Positions 1-5,972 of a stretch of DNA of 5,972 nucleotides are shown one piece after another. The notes below the pieces were generated by a model. That model was given only the letters and a program-made list of their open reading frames with translations. It was not told the origin of the DNA and made no database searches. Every line of letters begins with the position of its first letter. The first letter of the stretch is position 1. The translations under genes and the position numbers were made by a program. This DNA is from an uncultured Dyadobacter sp. (GTDB lineage: Bacteria; Bacteroidota; Bacteroidia; Cytophagales; Spirosomataceae). Where the stretch lies: the NCBI GenBank assembly GCA_937880795.1, contig CALGRQ010000179.1, positions 1 through 5,972 on the forward strand, written 5' to 3'.

Positions 1-254
1 AGCACCCGCATCATGCAAAATCCGCAGGCGTATCAGCCAGTGCCAGGGTCAAAGTTTCTGAAAAACTATTACAATGGGCCGATCTTATTTTTGTAATGGA
101 AAAACGCCATCGCGATATTCTCACAAAGAGATTTGGCTATACCATAGACACCCAAAAACTGGTTGTACTAGATATACCGGACGACTACCTGTTCATGGCC
201 CCTGAACTCGTTGAAATCCTTAAGATTTCAGTCACACCTTATCTTACCGAATAA
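1..254 (+). CDS. Low-molecular-weight protein tyrosine phosphatase family protein, 3' part only
   Basis: The reading frame entering at base 3 stays open for 83 codons and ends in TAA at 252-254. The 5' part is missing because the window starts inside the gene. The visible product has the hallmarks of the short (about 105-110 residue) bacterial LMW-PTP-like family: a KSAGVSASARVKVSEK stretch, then WADLIFVMEKRHRDIL, then LDIPDDYLFMAPELVEIL near the C-terminus. Family knowledge: these are small cytosolic proteins related to arsenate reductase-type and low-molecular-weight phosphatases. They carry an N-terminal Cys-(X)5-Arg phosphate-binding loop, and that loop would lie upstream of the window, so catalytic competence cannot be judged here. 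The substrate is unknown. The usual MDPEL near the end reads MAPEL here. The gene converges on the aconitase gene, with 57 bp between the two stop codons, and has no evident functional link to it. Confidence 0.85.
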   Translation, partial: HPHHAKSAGVSASARVKVSEKLLQWADLIFVMEKRHRDILTKRFGYTIDTQKLVVLDIPDDYLFMAPELVEILKISVTPYLTE

Positions 255-257
255 ACA

Positions 258-289
258 AAATGGAACTCCTGTTTCCAGAAGTTCCATTT
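258..289. terminator. Bidirectional hairpin terminator between convergent genes
   Basis: The arms AAATGGAACT (258-267) and AGTTCCATTT (280-289) form a perfect 10-bp stem. Two further base pairs (CT with AG) are possible above a single mismatch. The hairpin lies in the 57-bp gap between the phosphatase stop (254) and the aconitase stop (312). Read on the minus strand, the stem runs directly into TTTTGTTTATT, a reasonable U-tract for ending the aconitase transcript. On the plus strand only a short TTTA follows, so termination of the phosphatase transcript is probably weaker. This is inferred from sequence and position. Confidence 0.7.
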
Positions 290-311
290 AAGATTTAGAC
301 GATATGAGATA

Positions 312-2579
312 TTATCCCTGAACAGAATTGCGAATAATATTTAAAGCAGAACCTGCTTTGAACCACTCGATTTGCTGCGCATTATAGGTATGATTTACAG
401 GGAATTCCTCCACCGATCCATCGCTATGATGCAGTACAATAGTCAAAGGTTTGCCTTCTGCGAAAGTTTGTAATCCCTTGATGTCAATCGTATCGTCTTC
501 CTGAATCTTTTCGTAGTCCGAAGGATTCGCGAAAGTAAGAGCAAGCATACCTTGTTTTTTAAGGTTTGTTTCATGAATTCGGGCAAACGACTTCACCAAG
601 ATGGCTCTTACACCTAGGAAACGTGGCTCCATAGCAGCATGTTCACGCGACGACCCCTCTCCATAATTCTCATCACCAACTACAATAGAACCGATACCAT
701 TGGCTTTGTAATTACGCTGAACCGCAGGAACTTCCGCATATTCTTTGCTCAACTGATTTTTTACAGAGTTGGTTTTCTCATTGTAAAAATTGAGAGCACC
801 AATCAGCATATTATTAGAAATATTATCCAGGTGACCACGGTATTTTAACCAAGGTCCAGCCATAGAAATATGATCCGTAGTACATTTTCCTTTTGCCTTG
901 ATCAGCAATTTTAATCCATTTAAATCACCCCCTTCCCACGCTGGGAAAGGCTGAAGTAATTGTAAACGATCTGAGGTTGGGCTTACTAGTACCTGTACCT
1001 TACTTCCGTCTTCTGCCGGAGCCTGGTACCCTGCATCTTCAACGGCAAATCCTCTCGTAGGCAATTCAATTCCTGACGGTTCATCCAGCATGACTTCCTG
1101 TCCATCGGCATTGATTAACTTATCTTTACGCGGATCGAATGTGAGGCGTCCGGCAATAGCTAATGCCGTTACAATTTCCGGCGATGCCACAAAAGAGTGC
1201 GTGTTCGGGTTACCATCGGCGCGTTTAGAGAAATTTCGGTTAAAGGAGGTAATGATAGAGTTTTTCTCTCCTTTCTCCGCACCATGCCGCGCCCACTGCC
1301 CTATACAAGGACCACAAGCATTGGCCAGAACCACCCCGCCAATTTTGGCAAAAGTGTCTAAAAATCCATCACGTGCAACGGTGAAACGAACCTGTTCTGA
1401 ACCTGGCGTAATGGTATATTCAGACGTTACCTGTAATTTTTTATCAACAGCCTGTTTAGCCAAAGAAGCGGCACGGCTTATATCTTCATAAGAAGAGTTG
1501 GTACAAGATCCAATAAGCCCTACCGAGAGTACTTCCGGCCATCCGTTTTCACGAACCGCTGTTGCGAATTTTGATAATGGCCATGCCAAATCAGGCGTAA
1601 ACGGACCATTCACATGGGGTTCCAATGTAGAAAGGTCCAACTCAATCACTTGATCATAATAGGAAGCGGGATCTGCATATACAGCATCATCCGAACGAAG
1701 ATACGCTTTAATAGCATCTGCTGCATCTGCAACATCCGAGCGGTCGGTGGCTCTCAAATAAGCCGCACTTTTTTCGTCATAGGCAAAAATAGAAGTCGTA
1801 GCTCCAATTTCAGCGCCCATATTACAGATCGTACCCTTACCGGTTGCTGAAAGACTTTCAGCACCTTCGCCGAAATATTCAACCACATATCCAGTACCAC
1901 CTTTCACAGTAAGCTGACCCGCGACCCAAAGAATAACATCCTTTGCCGCAGTCCAGCCGCTCAATTTTCCGGTAAGCTTCACTCCAATTAAACGAGGCAT
2001 TTTCAATTCCCAGGCAAGACCCGACATTACATCGCTGGCGTCGGCACCACCAACACCAATGGCAATCATTCCCAAGCCACCTGCATTGGGCGTGTGAGAA
2101 TCCGTACCGATCATCATTCCGCCAGGGAAAGCGTAATTTTCCAGAACAACCTGATGTATAATTCCTGCACCCGCTTTCCAGAATCCTAAGCCGTATTTAT
2201 CCGAAACGGACGAAAGGAAATCGTATACCTCTTTGTTTTTATCCTCCGCCGTCTTTAAATCCTGGACAGCGCCAACCTCGGCCTGAATAAGGTGATCACA
2301 ATGCACCGTAGAAGGTACTGCCACCTTCGGTCGGCCCGCTTGCATGAATTGAAGAAGTGCCATTTGGGCAGTGGCATCTTGCATCGCTACCCGATCAGGA
2401 GCGAAATCCACATAAGACATCCCACGATCGTAGACCTGCGTAGGTGTGCCTTCCCATAAATGCGCATACAAAATCTTTTCGGTTAAAGTCAGGGGACGCC
2501 CTACTACATTGCGAGCTTGTTCTACCCTGTCTTTCATGCGGGCATAAACGCCCTTAATCATTTCTAAGTCAAACGCCAT
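312..2579 (-). CDS. acnA: Aconitate hydratase, mitochondrial (ACO2)-type
   Basis: This is a complete 755-residue aconitase that interconverts citrate and isocitrate through cis-aconitate in the cytosolic TCA cycle. Catalytic domains 1-3 come first: Q67, D95-H96 (DHLIQ) and D160-S161-H162 (GTDSHTPNAGG). The [4Fe-4S] ligands are C359 (GSCTNSS) and C422/C425 (ACGPCIGQW). The C-terminal swivel domain begins around residue 530 and contains GKCTTDHIS and S643-S644-R645 (GEGSSREH), the active-site serine/arginine cluster. All positions are one higher than recalled pig mitochondrial numbering (C358, C421, C424, S642) from the first cluster cysteine onward. Length and motifs match the ACO2-like subfamily, not the roughly 890-residue AcnA/IRP1 type, so the symbol acnA is used in the broad orthology sense. 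MAFDLEM is the normal family N-terminus. No Shine-Dalgarno precedes the ATG, only AT-rich sequence, which is common in Bacteroidota. No frameshift or missing residue is seen. It lies downstream of acnB on the same strand, beyond a terminator. Confidence 0.97.
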   Translation of the reverse strand: MAFDLEMIKGVYARMKDRVEQARNVVGRPLTLTEKILYAHLWEGTPTQVYDRGMSYVDFAPDRVAMQDATAQMALLQFMQAGRPKVAVPSTVHCDHLIQAEVGAVQDLKTAEDKNKEVYDFLSSVSDKYGLGFWKAGAGIIHQVVLENYAFPGGMMIGTDSHTPNAGGLGMIAIGVGGADASDVMSGLAWELKMPRLIGVKLTGKLSGWTAAKDVILWVAGQLTVKGGTGYVVEYFGEGAESLSATGKGTICNMGAEIGATTSIFAYDEKSAAYLRATDRSDVADAADAIKAYLRSDDAVYADPASYYDQVIELDLSTLEPHVNGPFTPDLAWPLSKFATAVRENGWPEVLSVGLIGSCTNSSYEDISRAASLAKQAVDKKLQVTSEYTITPGSEQVRFTVARDGFLDTFAKIGGVVLANACGPCIGQWARHGAEKGEKNSIITSFNRNFSKRADGNPNTHSFVASPEIVTALAIAGRLTFDPRKDKLINADGQEVMLDEPSGIELPTRGFAVEDAGYQAPAEDGSKVQVLVSPTSDRLQLLQPFPAWEGGDLNGLKLLIKAKGKCTTDHISMAGPWLKYRGHLDNISNNMLIGALNFYNEKTNSVKNQLSKEYAEVPAVQRNYKANGIGSIVVGDENYGEGSSREHAAMEPRFLGVRAILVKSFARIHETNLKKQGMLALTFANPSDYEKIQEDDTIDIKGLQTFAEGKPLTIVLHHSDGSVEEFPVNHTYNAQQIEWFKAGSALNIIRNSVQG

Positions 2580-2587
2580 AGTGATAA
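2551..2587 (-). repeat. acnA start-region repeat, copy 1 (functional copy)
   Basis: This minus-strand segment covers the last 8 bases before the acnA ATG and roughly the first 10 codons (MAFDLEMIKG). It matches the segment at 5739-5775 in the same orientation in about 32 of 37 positions, including exact blocks ACTATGGC and TTTGACTTAGA. Similarity continues patchily upstream, with GAATT and AATT blocks in both copies, and fades after codon 10. This copy belongs to the intact gene. Confidence 0.75.
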
Positions 2588-2596
2588 AATTAAATT

Positions 2597-2647
2597 CTAT
2601 ACAATCCCATTCATCAAAAACTGAGCCACCAGGAACTTCCTGCGCAT
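2597..2647 (-). other. Possible 16-codon leader ORF upstream of acnA (speculative)
   Basis: On the minus strand an ATG at 2647-2645 opens a 16-codon frame, MRRKFLVAQFLMNGIV, closed by TAG at 2599-2597, 17 nt before the acnA ATG. It is basic and then hydrophobic. No Shine-Dalgarno is obvious in front of it, and an open frame this short is expected by chance. It could be a translated leader, a fragment of an older gene end, or nothing. It is listed so that the 216-bp gap is fully described. Confidence 0.15.
2630..2642. promoter_or_regulatory. Short dyad in acnA leader, possible operator
   Basis: CAGGAACTTCCTG is a perfect 6-1-6 inverted repeat, 51 bp upstream of the acnA start codon. Its size and symmetry suit a dimeric regulator, but no known family consensus is matched with confidence. 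With a single-base centre it cannot fold as an RNA hairpin without opening several pairs, so if it is functional a DNA site is likelier. Confidence 0.2.
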
Positions 2648-2674
2648 ATTTTTATCTAATTCAGATTCTATCTA

Positions 2675-2697
2675 GCCTAATCCTCGCCGGATTAGGC
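2675..2697. other. Perfect 9-bp inverted repeat (hairpin) between acnB and acnA
   Basis: GCCTAATCC (2675-2683) and GGATTAGGC (2689-2697) pair perfectly around a 5-nt loop. The hairpin lies downstream of the acnB terminator in minus-strand order and 95 bp before the acnA ATG. No U-tract follows on either strand, so it is not a typical intrinsic terminator. It could be a structured 5' leader of acnA, an mRNA-stabilising hairpin, a regulator site or a small dispersed palindrome. The sequence alone does not decide. Confidence 0.55.
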
Positions 2698-2710
2698 GAT
2701 CCTCAAATTT

Positions 2711-2765
2711 AAAAAAGGCCCTAAAAGCTTGGTTGACAGGATCAATGCGCATTTTAGGGCCTTTT
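2711..2765 (-). terminator. Intrinsic terminator of acnB
   Basis: AAAAGGCCCTAAAA (2713-2726) and TTTTAGGGCCTTTT (2752-2765) form a perfect 14-bp stem. The 25-nt apical part can fold further by pairing GC-TTG (2727-2731) with CAA-T-GC (2743-2748). On the minus strand the stem ends in GGGCC followed by six T residues (2716-2711), a good U-tract. It begins 31 bp after the acnB stop codon. It implies that much acnB transcription ends before acnA. The plus strand also has CCTTTT after the stem, so some bidirectional action is possible. Confidence 0.85.
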
Positions 2766-2795
2766 GCTTAAAACTAGTGTAAGTTTAACTCTATT

Positions 2796-5567
2796 CTATC
2801 GAGCTAATTGCTTCGTTGGAGGCGCAAATTTCGTAAGGTCAATACCAACCACAGCCTCTTTATATTCTTCAATATTAGGAATACGTCCTAAGATAGCAGA
2901 AAGAACTACAACTGGCGTAGAAGCCAATAGAGATTCTCCTTTCTTACGTTCTGAGTCTTCCACAACTCTACCCTGGAATAGACGGGTCGATGTTGCCAAT
3001 ACCGTATCTCCTTTTGCAGCCTTCTCTTGGTTACCCATACAAAGGTTACATCCTGGACGTTCAAGATACATCATATTTTCGTATTCAGTACGTGCTACGC
3101 CTTTTGGAGCATTGTCGTCAAACTCAAAACCAGAGTACTTCTGTAACACATCCCAGTCGCCTTCATTTTTAAGTTCCTCGATAATGTTATAGGTAGGTGC
3201 AGCCACAACCAATGGAGCGTGGAATTCTACCTTCCCTTTTTGTTCCTCAAGATTTTTAAGCATTTGCGAAACAATCTTCAAGTCACCTTTGTGAACCATA
3301 CAAGATCCTACAAAACCAAGGTCCACCTTTTTGTCCTCGCCATAGTAAGAAATTGGACGAATCGTATCGTGCGTATAACGCTTAGATACGTCTTTATTAT
3401 TTACATCTGGATCGGCAATCATTGGTTCAACGATTACATCAAGATCTATAACCACTTCGGCGTAATATTTCGCGTTTGCATCAGGTACCAACGCAGGTTT
3501 CTCGCCTGAACGTATTTCAGCAATTCTCTTATCGGCTTTGTTGATCAAGCCTTGAAGAACTTGTTTGCTGTTGTCCATACCCTTGTCAATCATGATCTGG
3601 ATTCTGCCTTTCGCAATTTCCAATGATTCGATCAGTGTATCATCCTCAGAAATACATATAGATGCTTTTGCCTTCATTTCTGCAGTCCAGTCCGTAAACG
3701 TAAATGCCTGATCAGCTGGTAATGTACCGATATGAACCTCAATAATACGGCCCTGGAAAACGTTTTCACCACCAAATTGTTGAAGCATCTGTGCCTGCGT
3801 AGCATGTACCACATCACGGAAATCCATATGGCCTTTCATGTCACCTTTGAAAGTCACTTTTACCGATTCAGGAATCGGCATTGATGCTTCACCAGTAGCA
3901 AGCGCAAGCGCCACAGTTCCTGAGTCAGCACCAAAAGCAACACCTTTCGACATTCTCGTATGTGAGTCACCACCAATAATAATGGCCCACTCATCCACTG
4001 TGATATCGTTAAGTACTTTATGAATTACATCGGTCATCGAGTGATACTCACCCTTAGGGTCACGCGCAGTGATCAAACCAAAGTCATTCATGAACTTCAT
4101 CAGTTTAGGAATGTTGGCCTGCGCCTTTTTATCCCACACTGAGGCAGTATGACATCCCGACTGATATGCACCATCTACGATTGGTGAAATGACCGTTGCG
4201 GCCATAGATTCCAATTCCTGTGCGGTCATCAAACCGGTAGTATCCTGAGAACCTACAATATTTACCTCAACGCGTACATCAGAGCCAGCGTGTAATACTT
4301 TGCCTGGTGTTGTACCTACTGCGTTTCTGTTGAAGATTTTTTCAACAGCAGTAAGTCCTTGTCCTTCGTTAGAAATCTCTTTTGAAGGCGCAAATACAGT
4401 CGGAAGACCTATACCTAAAATCTTTGCAGAAACAGTCTGGATTTTCTTTCCGAACACGATCGCATAAGATCCTCCGGCTTTGATAAATTCCATTTTTTGA
4501 GGCGTGAGCGATTTCGAAATATCGATCAGCTCCTGCTCGCCGTTGTATAGTTTCTTTTTCTTCGTGTTAATTGTAAGAACGGTACCTGTTGCCACAGAGT
4601 ATACTTCTTCCAGAACCGGATCTCCGCTTTCGTTACGTACGATTTGTCCATCAGCATCTACCTTCTTAACCCAGTTTTTAAGGTCAATTCCGATACCACC
4701 TGTTACATCAACCGTTGTTAAGAAAATAGGAGAAATACCGTTCGTACCTCCCACAATAGGAGCAATATTCACAAATGGAACATATGGACTTGCTTGTTTT
4801 CCAGTCCAAAGTGCCACGTTATTTACACCAGACATACGCGATGAACCAACGCCCATTGTACCTCTTTCGGCGATAAGCATTACGCTTTTACCAGGATGTA
4901 ATGCTTGTAAAGCTCTAATTTCCTCTTGCGCCTTCGGTGTAATCATACACTTACCATGCAACTCACGGTCTGATCTTGAGTGCGCCTGGTTTCCTGGAGA
5001 AAGTAAATCTGTTGAAATATCACCTTCACCGGCAATGAATGTAACAATCTGTATTTCCTCAGGAACCTCAGGAAGTTTGGTGAAAAACTCTGCTTGCGCA
5101 TAGCTTTCCAGAATTTCGCGAGCAACAGCATTTCCACTATTGAATGCTACTTTAAGACGCTCCAAATCCGCATCGTACAAGAAAACTTGTGTTTTAAGTA
5201 CTTTTGCAGCTTCTGAGGCAACGTGTGCATCTGCACCCAGTGCCAAGTCAAGTAGTACCTCAATAGAAGGCCCACCTTTCATATGTGACAATAGTTCGAA
5301 AGCAAAAGCTGGTGTAATTTCTTCCACCACAGACTGCCCCAGAATAATTTCCTTTAAGAATTGAGCTTTAACACCAGCAGCACTTGTAGTTCCTGGCAGT
5401 GTATTATAAATGAAAAAATGAAGTGAGTCGGCCCGATATTCATTGTTGGCATCCTTAATCTGAGCAATGATTTCACTTAATAAATCCGCACCGTCAATTG
5501 GCTTAGGGTTAAGCCCTTGGGTTTTACGTTCTTCAATCTCCTTGATGTAATCCTTATAAATAGTCAT
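2796..5567 (-). CDS. acnB: Bifunctional aconitate hydratase 2 / 2-methylisocitrate dehydratase (AcnB)
   Basis: This is a 923-residue AcnB-type aconitase of the TCA cycle; family members also act on 2-methylcitrate/2-methylisocitrate in propionate breakdown. Domain order is AcnB-specific. A helical HEAT-like N-terminal domain spans about 1-165. The swivel domain, about 170-390, carries GVGSSRMSG (G241-S242-S243-R244). The catalytic core follows, with GSQDTTG near 439-445, SGCHTA, GGDSHTR (D534-S535-H536) and the [4Fe-4S] cysteines C756 (GSCMVH) and C840/C843 (GCNLCMGNQ). The E. coli enzyme (865 residues from memory) has 59 residues between the first and second cluster cysteines, against 84 here. 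I chose ATG at 5567-5565 because AAAGG lies 7 nt upstream and because MTIYKDYIKEIEERK resembles the usual N-terminus. An in-frame TTG at 5582 would add five residues (MKGSI) but overlaps the Shine-Dalgarno. The gene is intact and is followed by its own terminator. Confidence 0.97.
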   Translation of the reverse strand: MTIYKDYIKEIEERKTQGLNPKPIDGADLLSEIIAQIKDANNEYRADSLHFFIYNTLPGTTSAAGVKAQFLKEIILGQSVVEEITPAFAFELLSHMKGGPSIEVLLDLALGADAHVASEAAKVLKTQVFLYDADLERLKVAFNSGNAVAREILESYAQAEFFTKLPEVPEEIQIVTFIAGEGDISTDLLSPGNQAHSRSDRELHGKCMITPKAQEEIRALQALHPGKSVMLIAERGTMGVGSSRMSGVNNVALWTGKQASPYVPFVNIAPIVGGTNGISPIFLTTVDVTGGIGIDLKNWVKKVDADGQIVRNESGDPVLEEVYSVATGTVLTINTKKKKLYNGEQELIDISKSLTPQKMEFIKAGGSYAIVFGKKIQTVSAKILGIGLPTVFAPSKEISNEGQGLTAVEKIFNRNAVGTTPGKVLHAGSDVRVEVNIVGSQDTTGLMTAQELESMAATVISPIVDGAYQSGCHTASVWDKKAQANIPKLMKFMNDFGLITARDPKGEYHSMTDVIHKVLNDITVDEWAIIIGGDSHTRMSKGVAFGADSGTVALALATGEASMPIPESVKVTFKGDMKGHMDFRDVVHATQAQMLQQFGGENVFQGRIIEVHIGTLPADQAFTFTDWTAEMKAKASICISEDDTLIESLEIAKGRIQIMIDKGMDNSKQVLQGLINKADKRIAEIRSGEKPALVPDANAKYYAEVVIDLDVIVEPMIADPDVNNKDVSKRYTHDTIRPISYYGEDKKVDLGFVGSCMVHKGDLKIVSQMLKNLEEQKGKVEFHAPLVVAAPTYNIIEELKNEGDWDVLQKYSGFEFDDNAPKGVARTEYENMMYLERPGCNLCMGNQEKAAKGDTVLATSTRLFQGRVVEDSERKKGESLLASTPVVVLSAILGRIPNIEEYKEAVVGIDLTKFAPPTKQLAR

Positions 5568-5574
5568 AATGGAA

Positions 5575-5580
5575 CCTTTC
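5575..5580 (-). promoter_or_regulatory. acnB ribosome binding site
   Basis: GAAAGG on the minus strand ends 7 nt before the ATG at 5567. This good spacing supports the ATG start over the in-frame TTG at 5582, whose following codons contain the motif itself. A clear Shine-Dalgarno here contrasts with acnA, which has none. Confidence 0.65.
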
Positions 5581-5683
5581 AATTGTTGAGGTAAATTATA
5601 TTACTACCCCGTTTACTTTATAGTTGATTTAAAATTAAAATAATATCATTTTCGACAGTAGCAACTTCAAGCTAATAAAGTCA

Positions 5684-5767
5684 TTACATTTCCGGATCTA
5701 CCACAAACCGACCTTTTACCCGATTCAAGTTAACTAAACCCGTCATCATGTCTAAGTCAAAAGCCAT
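5684..5767 (-). pseudogene. 27-codon ORF starting like acnA: truncated acnA relic or acnB leader peptide
   Basis: The minus-strand ATG at 5767-5765 opens a 27-residue frame starting MAFDLDMMTG and ending VVDPEM before TAA at 5686-5684. The first seven residues match the nearby aconitase (MAFDLEM) except for Glu/Asp at position 6, and G10 is shared. After about ten residues the similarity stops, and no cluster or active-site residue is present, so it cannot be an enzyme. The DNA match extends upstream of the ATG. It lies between a promoter-like box (5812-5819) and acnB, whose start is 116 nt further on. The likeliest origin is the 5' end left by a duplicated or displaced mitochondrial-type aconitase gene. 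It might still be translated as an upstream ORF in the acnB leader. I do not know of a described leader peptide of this kind. Confidence 0.55.
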
Positions 5768-5775
5768 AGTAATAA
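5739..5775 (-). repeat. acnA start-region repeat, copy 2 (upstream of acnB)
   Basis: This is the second copy of the segment at 2551-2587, in the same orientation and about 3.2 kb away. About 32 of 37 positions match, covering TTATTACT, the ATG and ten codons. Differences include both codon third positions (GCG to GCT) and replacements (Glu to Asp, Lys to Thr). It no longer leads into an aconitase coding sequence. Confidence 0.75.
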
Positions 5776-5811
5776 ATCACAATTGGAATTCTTTTTTGTC
5801 ATTAAAACGTG

Positions 5812-5819
5812 CAAAAATA
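5812..5819 (-). promoter_or_regulatory. Bacteroidota-type -7 promoter box for acnB leader
   Basis: The minus strand reads TATTTTTG at 5819-5812, matching the TAnnTTTG -7 consensus known for the Bacteroidota primary sigma factor. No clear TTTG-like -33 element is seen at the expected spacing. Transcription would start near 5805, giving a leader of roughly 240 nt that includes the 27-codon ORF before acnB. In AT-rich DNA such a match can arise by chance, but its location is apt. Confidence 0.45.
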
Positions 5820-5972
5820 CTAAATATCAAAATATCATATGGACCTTAATCCGTAATTCCGCTTATTTAGTATTATTATGAACTAAGTCATATTATATAA
5901 AACCCGCGCCATTTTTTTTTGGTTCTGAAATAGGTCTTTATCTCCTCAGGTTCATGATAAAAATCACATTTA
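5820..5972. other. AT-rich stretch upstream of acnB promoter, no gene assigned
   Basis: I see no confident gene here. Minus-strand frame 5971-5888 is open for 27 codons (from KCDFYHEPEEIK to WRGFYII) before TGA at 5890-5888. It could be the C-terminus of a gene entering from beyond the window, but this length is easily reached by chance. On the plus strand, ATG at 5954 opens a frame that runs off the edge after six codons. A run of nine T (5912-5920) is a likely length-variable homopolymer. Together with 5568-5819, this makes the whole 5568-5972 interval essentially non-coding apart from the short acnA-like ORF. Confidence 0.4.

Noticed and set aside
1090..1491. 133-codon plus-strand open frame antisense to acnA
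   Set aside because: It is a mirror of the conserved aconitase Fe-S cysteine region on the other strand, with no independent coding evidence.
2764..3192. 142-codon plus-strand frame overlapping the acnB terminator and 3' end
   Set aside because: It starts inside the acnB terminator hairpin and is otherwise antisense to the conserved C-terminus of AcnB.
4504..5103. 199-codon plus-strand open frame antisense to acnB
   Set aside because: It lies wholly within the acnB coding sequence on the opposite strand. Its Ser/Thr/Pro/Ile-rich composition is a reverse-frame artefact, and no recognisable motif or ribosome site is present.
5868..5887. TTAGT/ACTAA inverted repeat upstream of acnB
   Set aside because: It has a 5-bp AT-rich stem with a 10-nt loop, which is too weak to distinguish from background.
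5952..5968. CRP-like sequence TGTGATTTTTATCATGA on the minus strand
   Set aside because: Only one half-site fits TGTGA-N6-TCACA well, the region is AT-rich, and it is about 150 bp upstream of the proposed promoter box.
5954..5972. Plus-strand ATG at the right edge as the start of a divergent gene
   Set aside because: Only six codons are visible, there is no convincing ribosome site or promoter, and AT-rich DNA gives such starts by chance.

Overview
The window looks like ordinary chromosomal core-metabolism DNA from a member of the Bacteroidota, most likely a Cytophagales-type bacterium (Dyadobacter/Spirosoma-like). This is an inference from three things: the protein sequences, the near-absence of a Shine-Dalgarno sequence before one gene, and a TAnnTTTG-type -7 promoter box. 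The pairing of a mitochondrial-type (ACO2-like) aconitase with an AcnB-type aconitase also fits that group. I cannot confirm genus or species from sequence alone.

Layout. Positions 1-254 hold the 3' end of a plus-strand gene for a short low-molecular-weight protein tyrosine phosphatase; its start and catalytic Cys loop lie outside the window. It converges on a minus-strand gene (312-2579) for a 755-residue mitochondrial-type aconitase, and a hairpin at 258-289 sits between the two. Upstream of that gene (2580-2795) are a strong intrinsic terminator facing acnB, a perfect 9-bp hairpin and a small dyad. The minus-strand acnB gene follows (2796-5567, 923 residues). The last ~400 bases (5568-5972) are mostly non-coding: the acnB Shine-Dalgarno, a 27-codon ORF, a Bacteroidota-type promoter box and an unassigned AT-rich stretch.

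Function. Both large genes encode complete [4Fe-4S] aconitases that interconvert citrate and isocitrate in the TCA cycle. They belong to different aconitase subfamilies with different domain orders, so they are not a simple gene duplication. A terminator between them suggests they are at least partly separate transcription units, which would allow different regulation of the two isoenzymes.

Most interesting point. About 37 bp spanning the start codon of the mitochondrial-type aconitase gene (2551-2587) occur again, with about five mismatches, at 5739-5775 upstream of acnB. There they begin a 27-codon ORF starting MAFDLDM. The likeliest reading is that acnB is expressed behind a relic of a second acnA 5' end, possibly with its promoter. 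I see no mobile element, CRISPR array, RNA gene or novel multi-gene system here.
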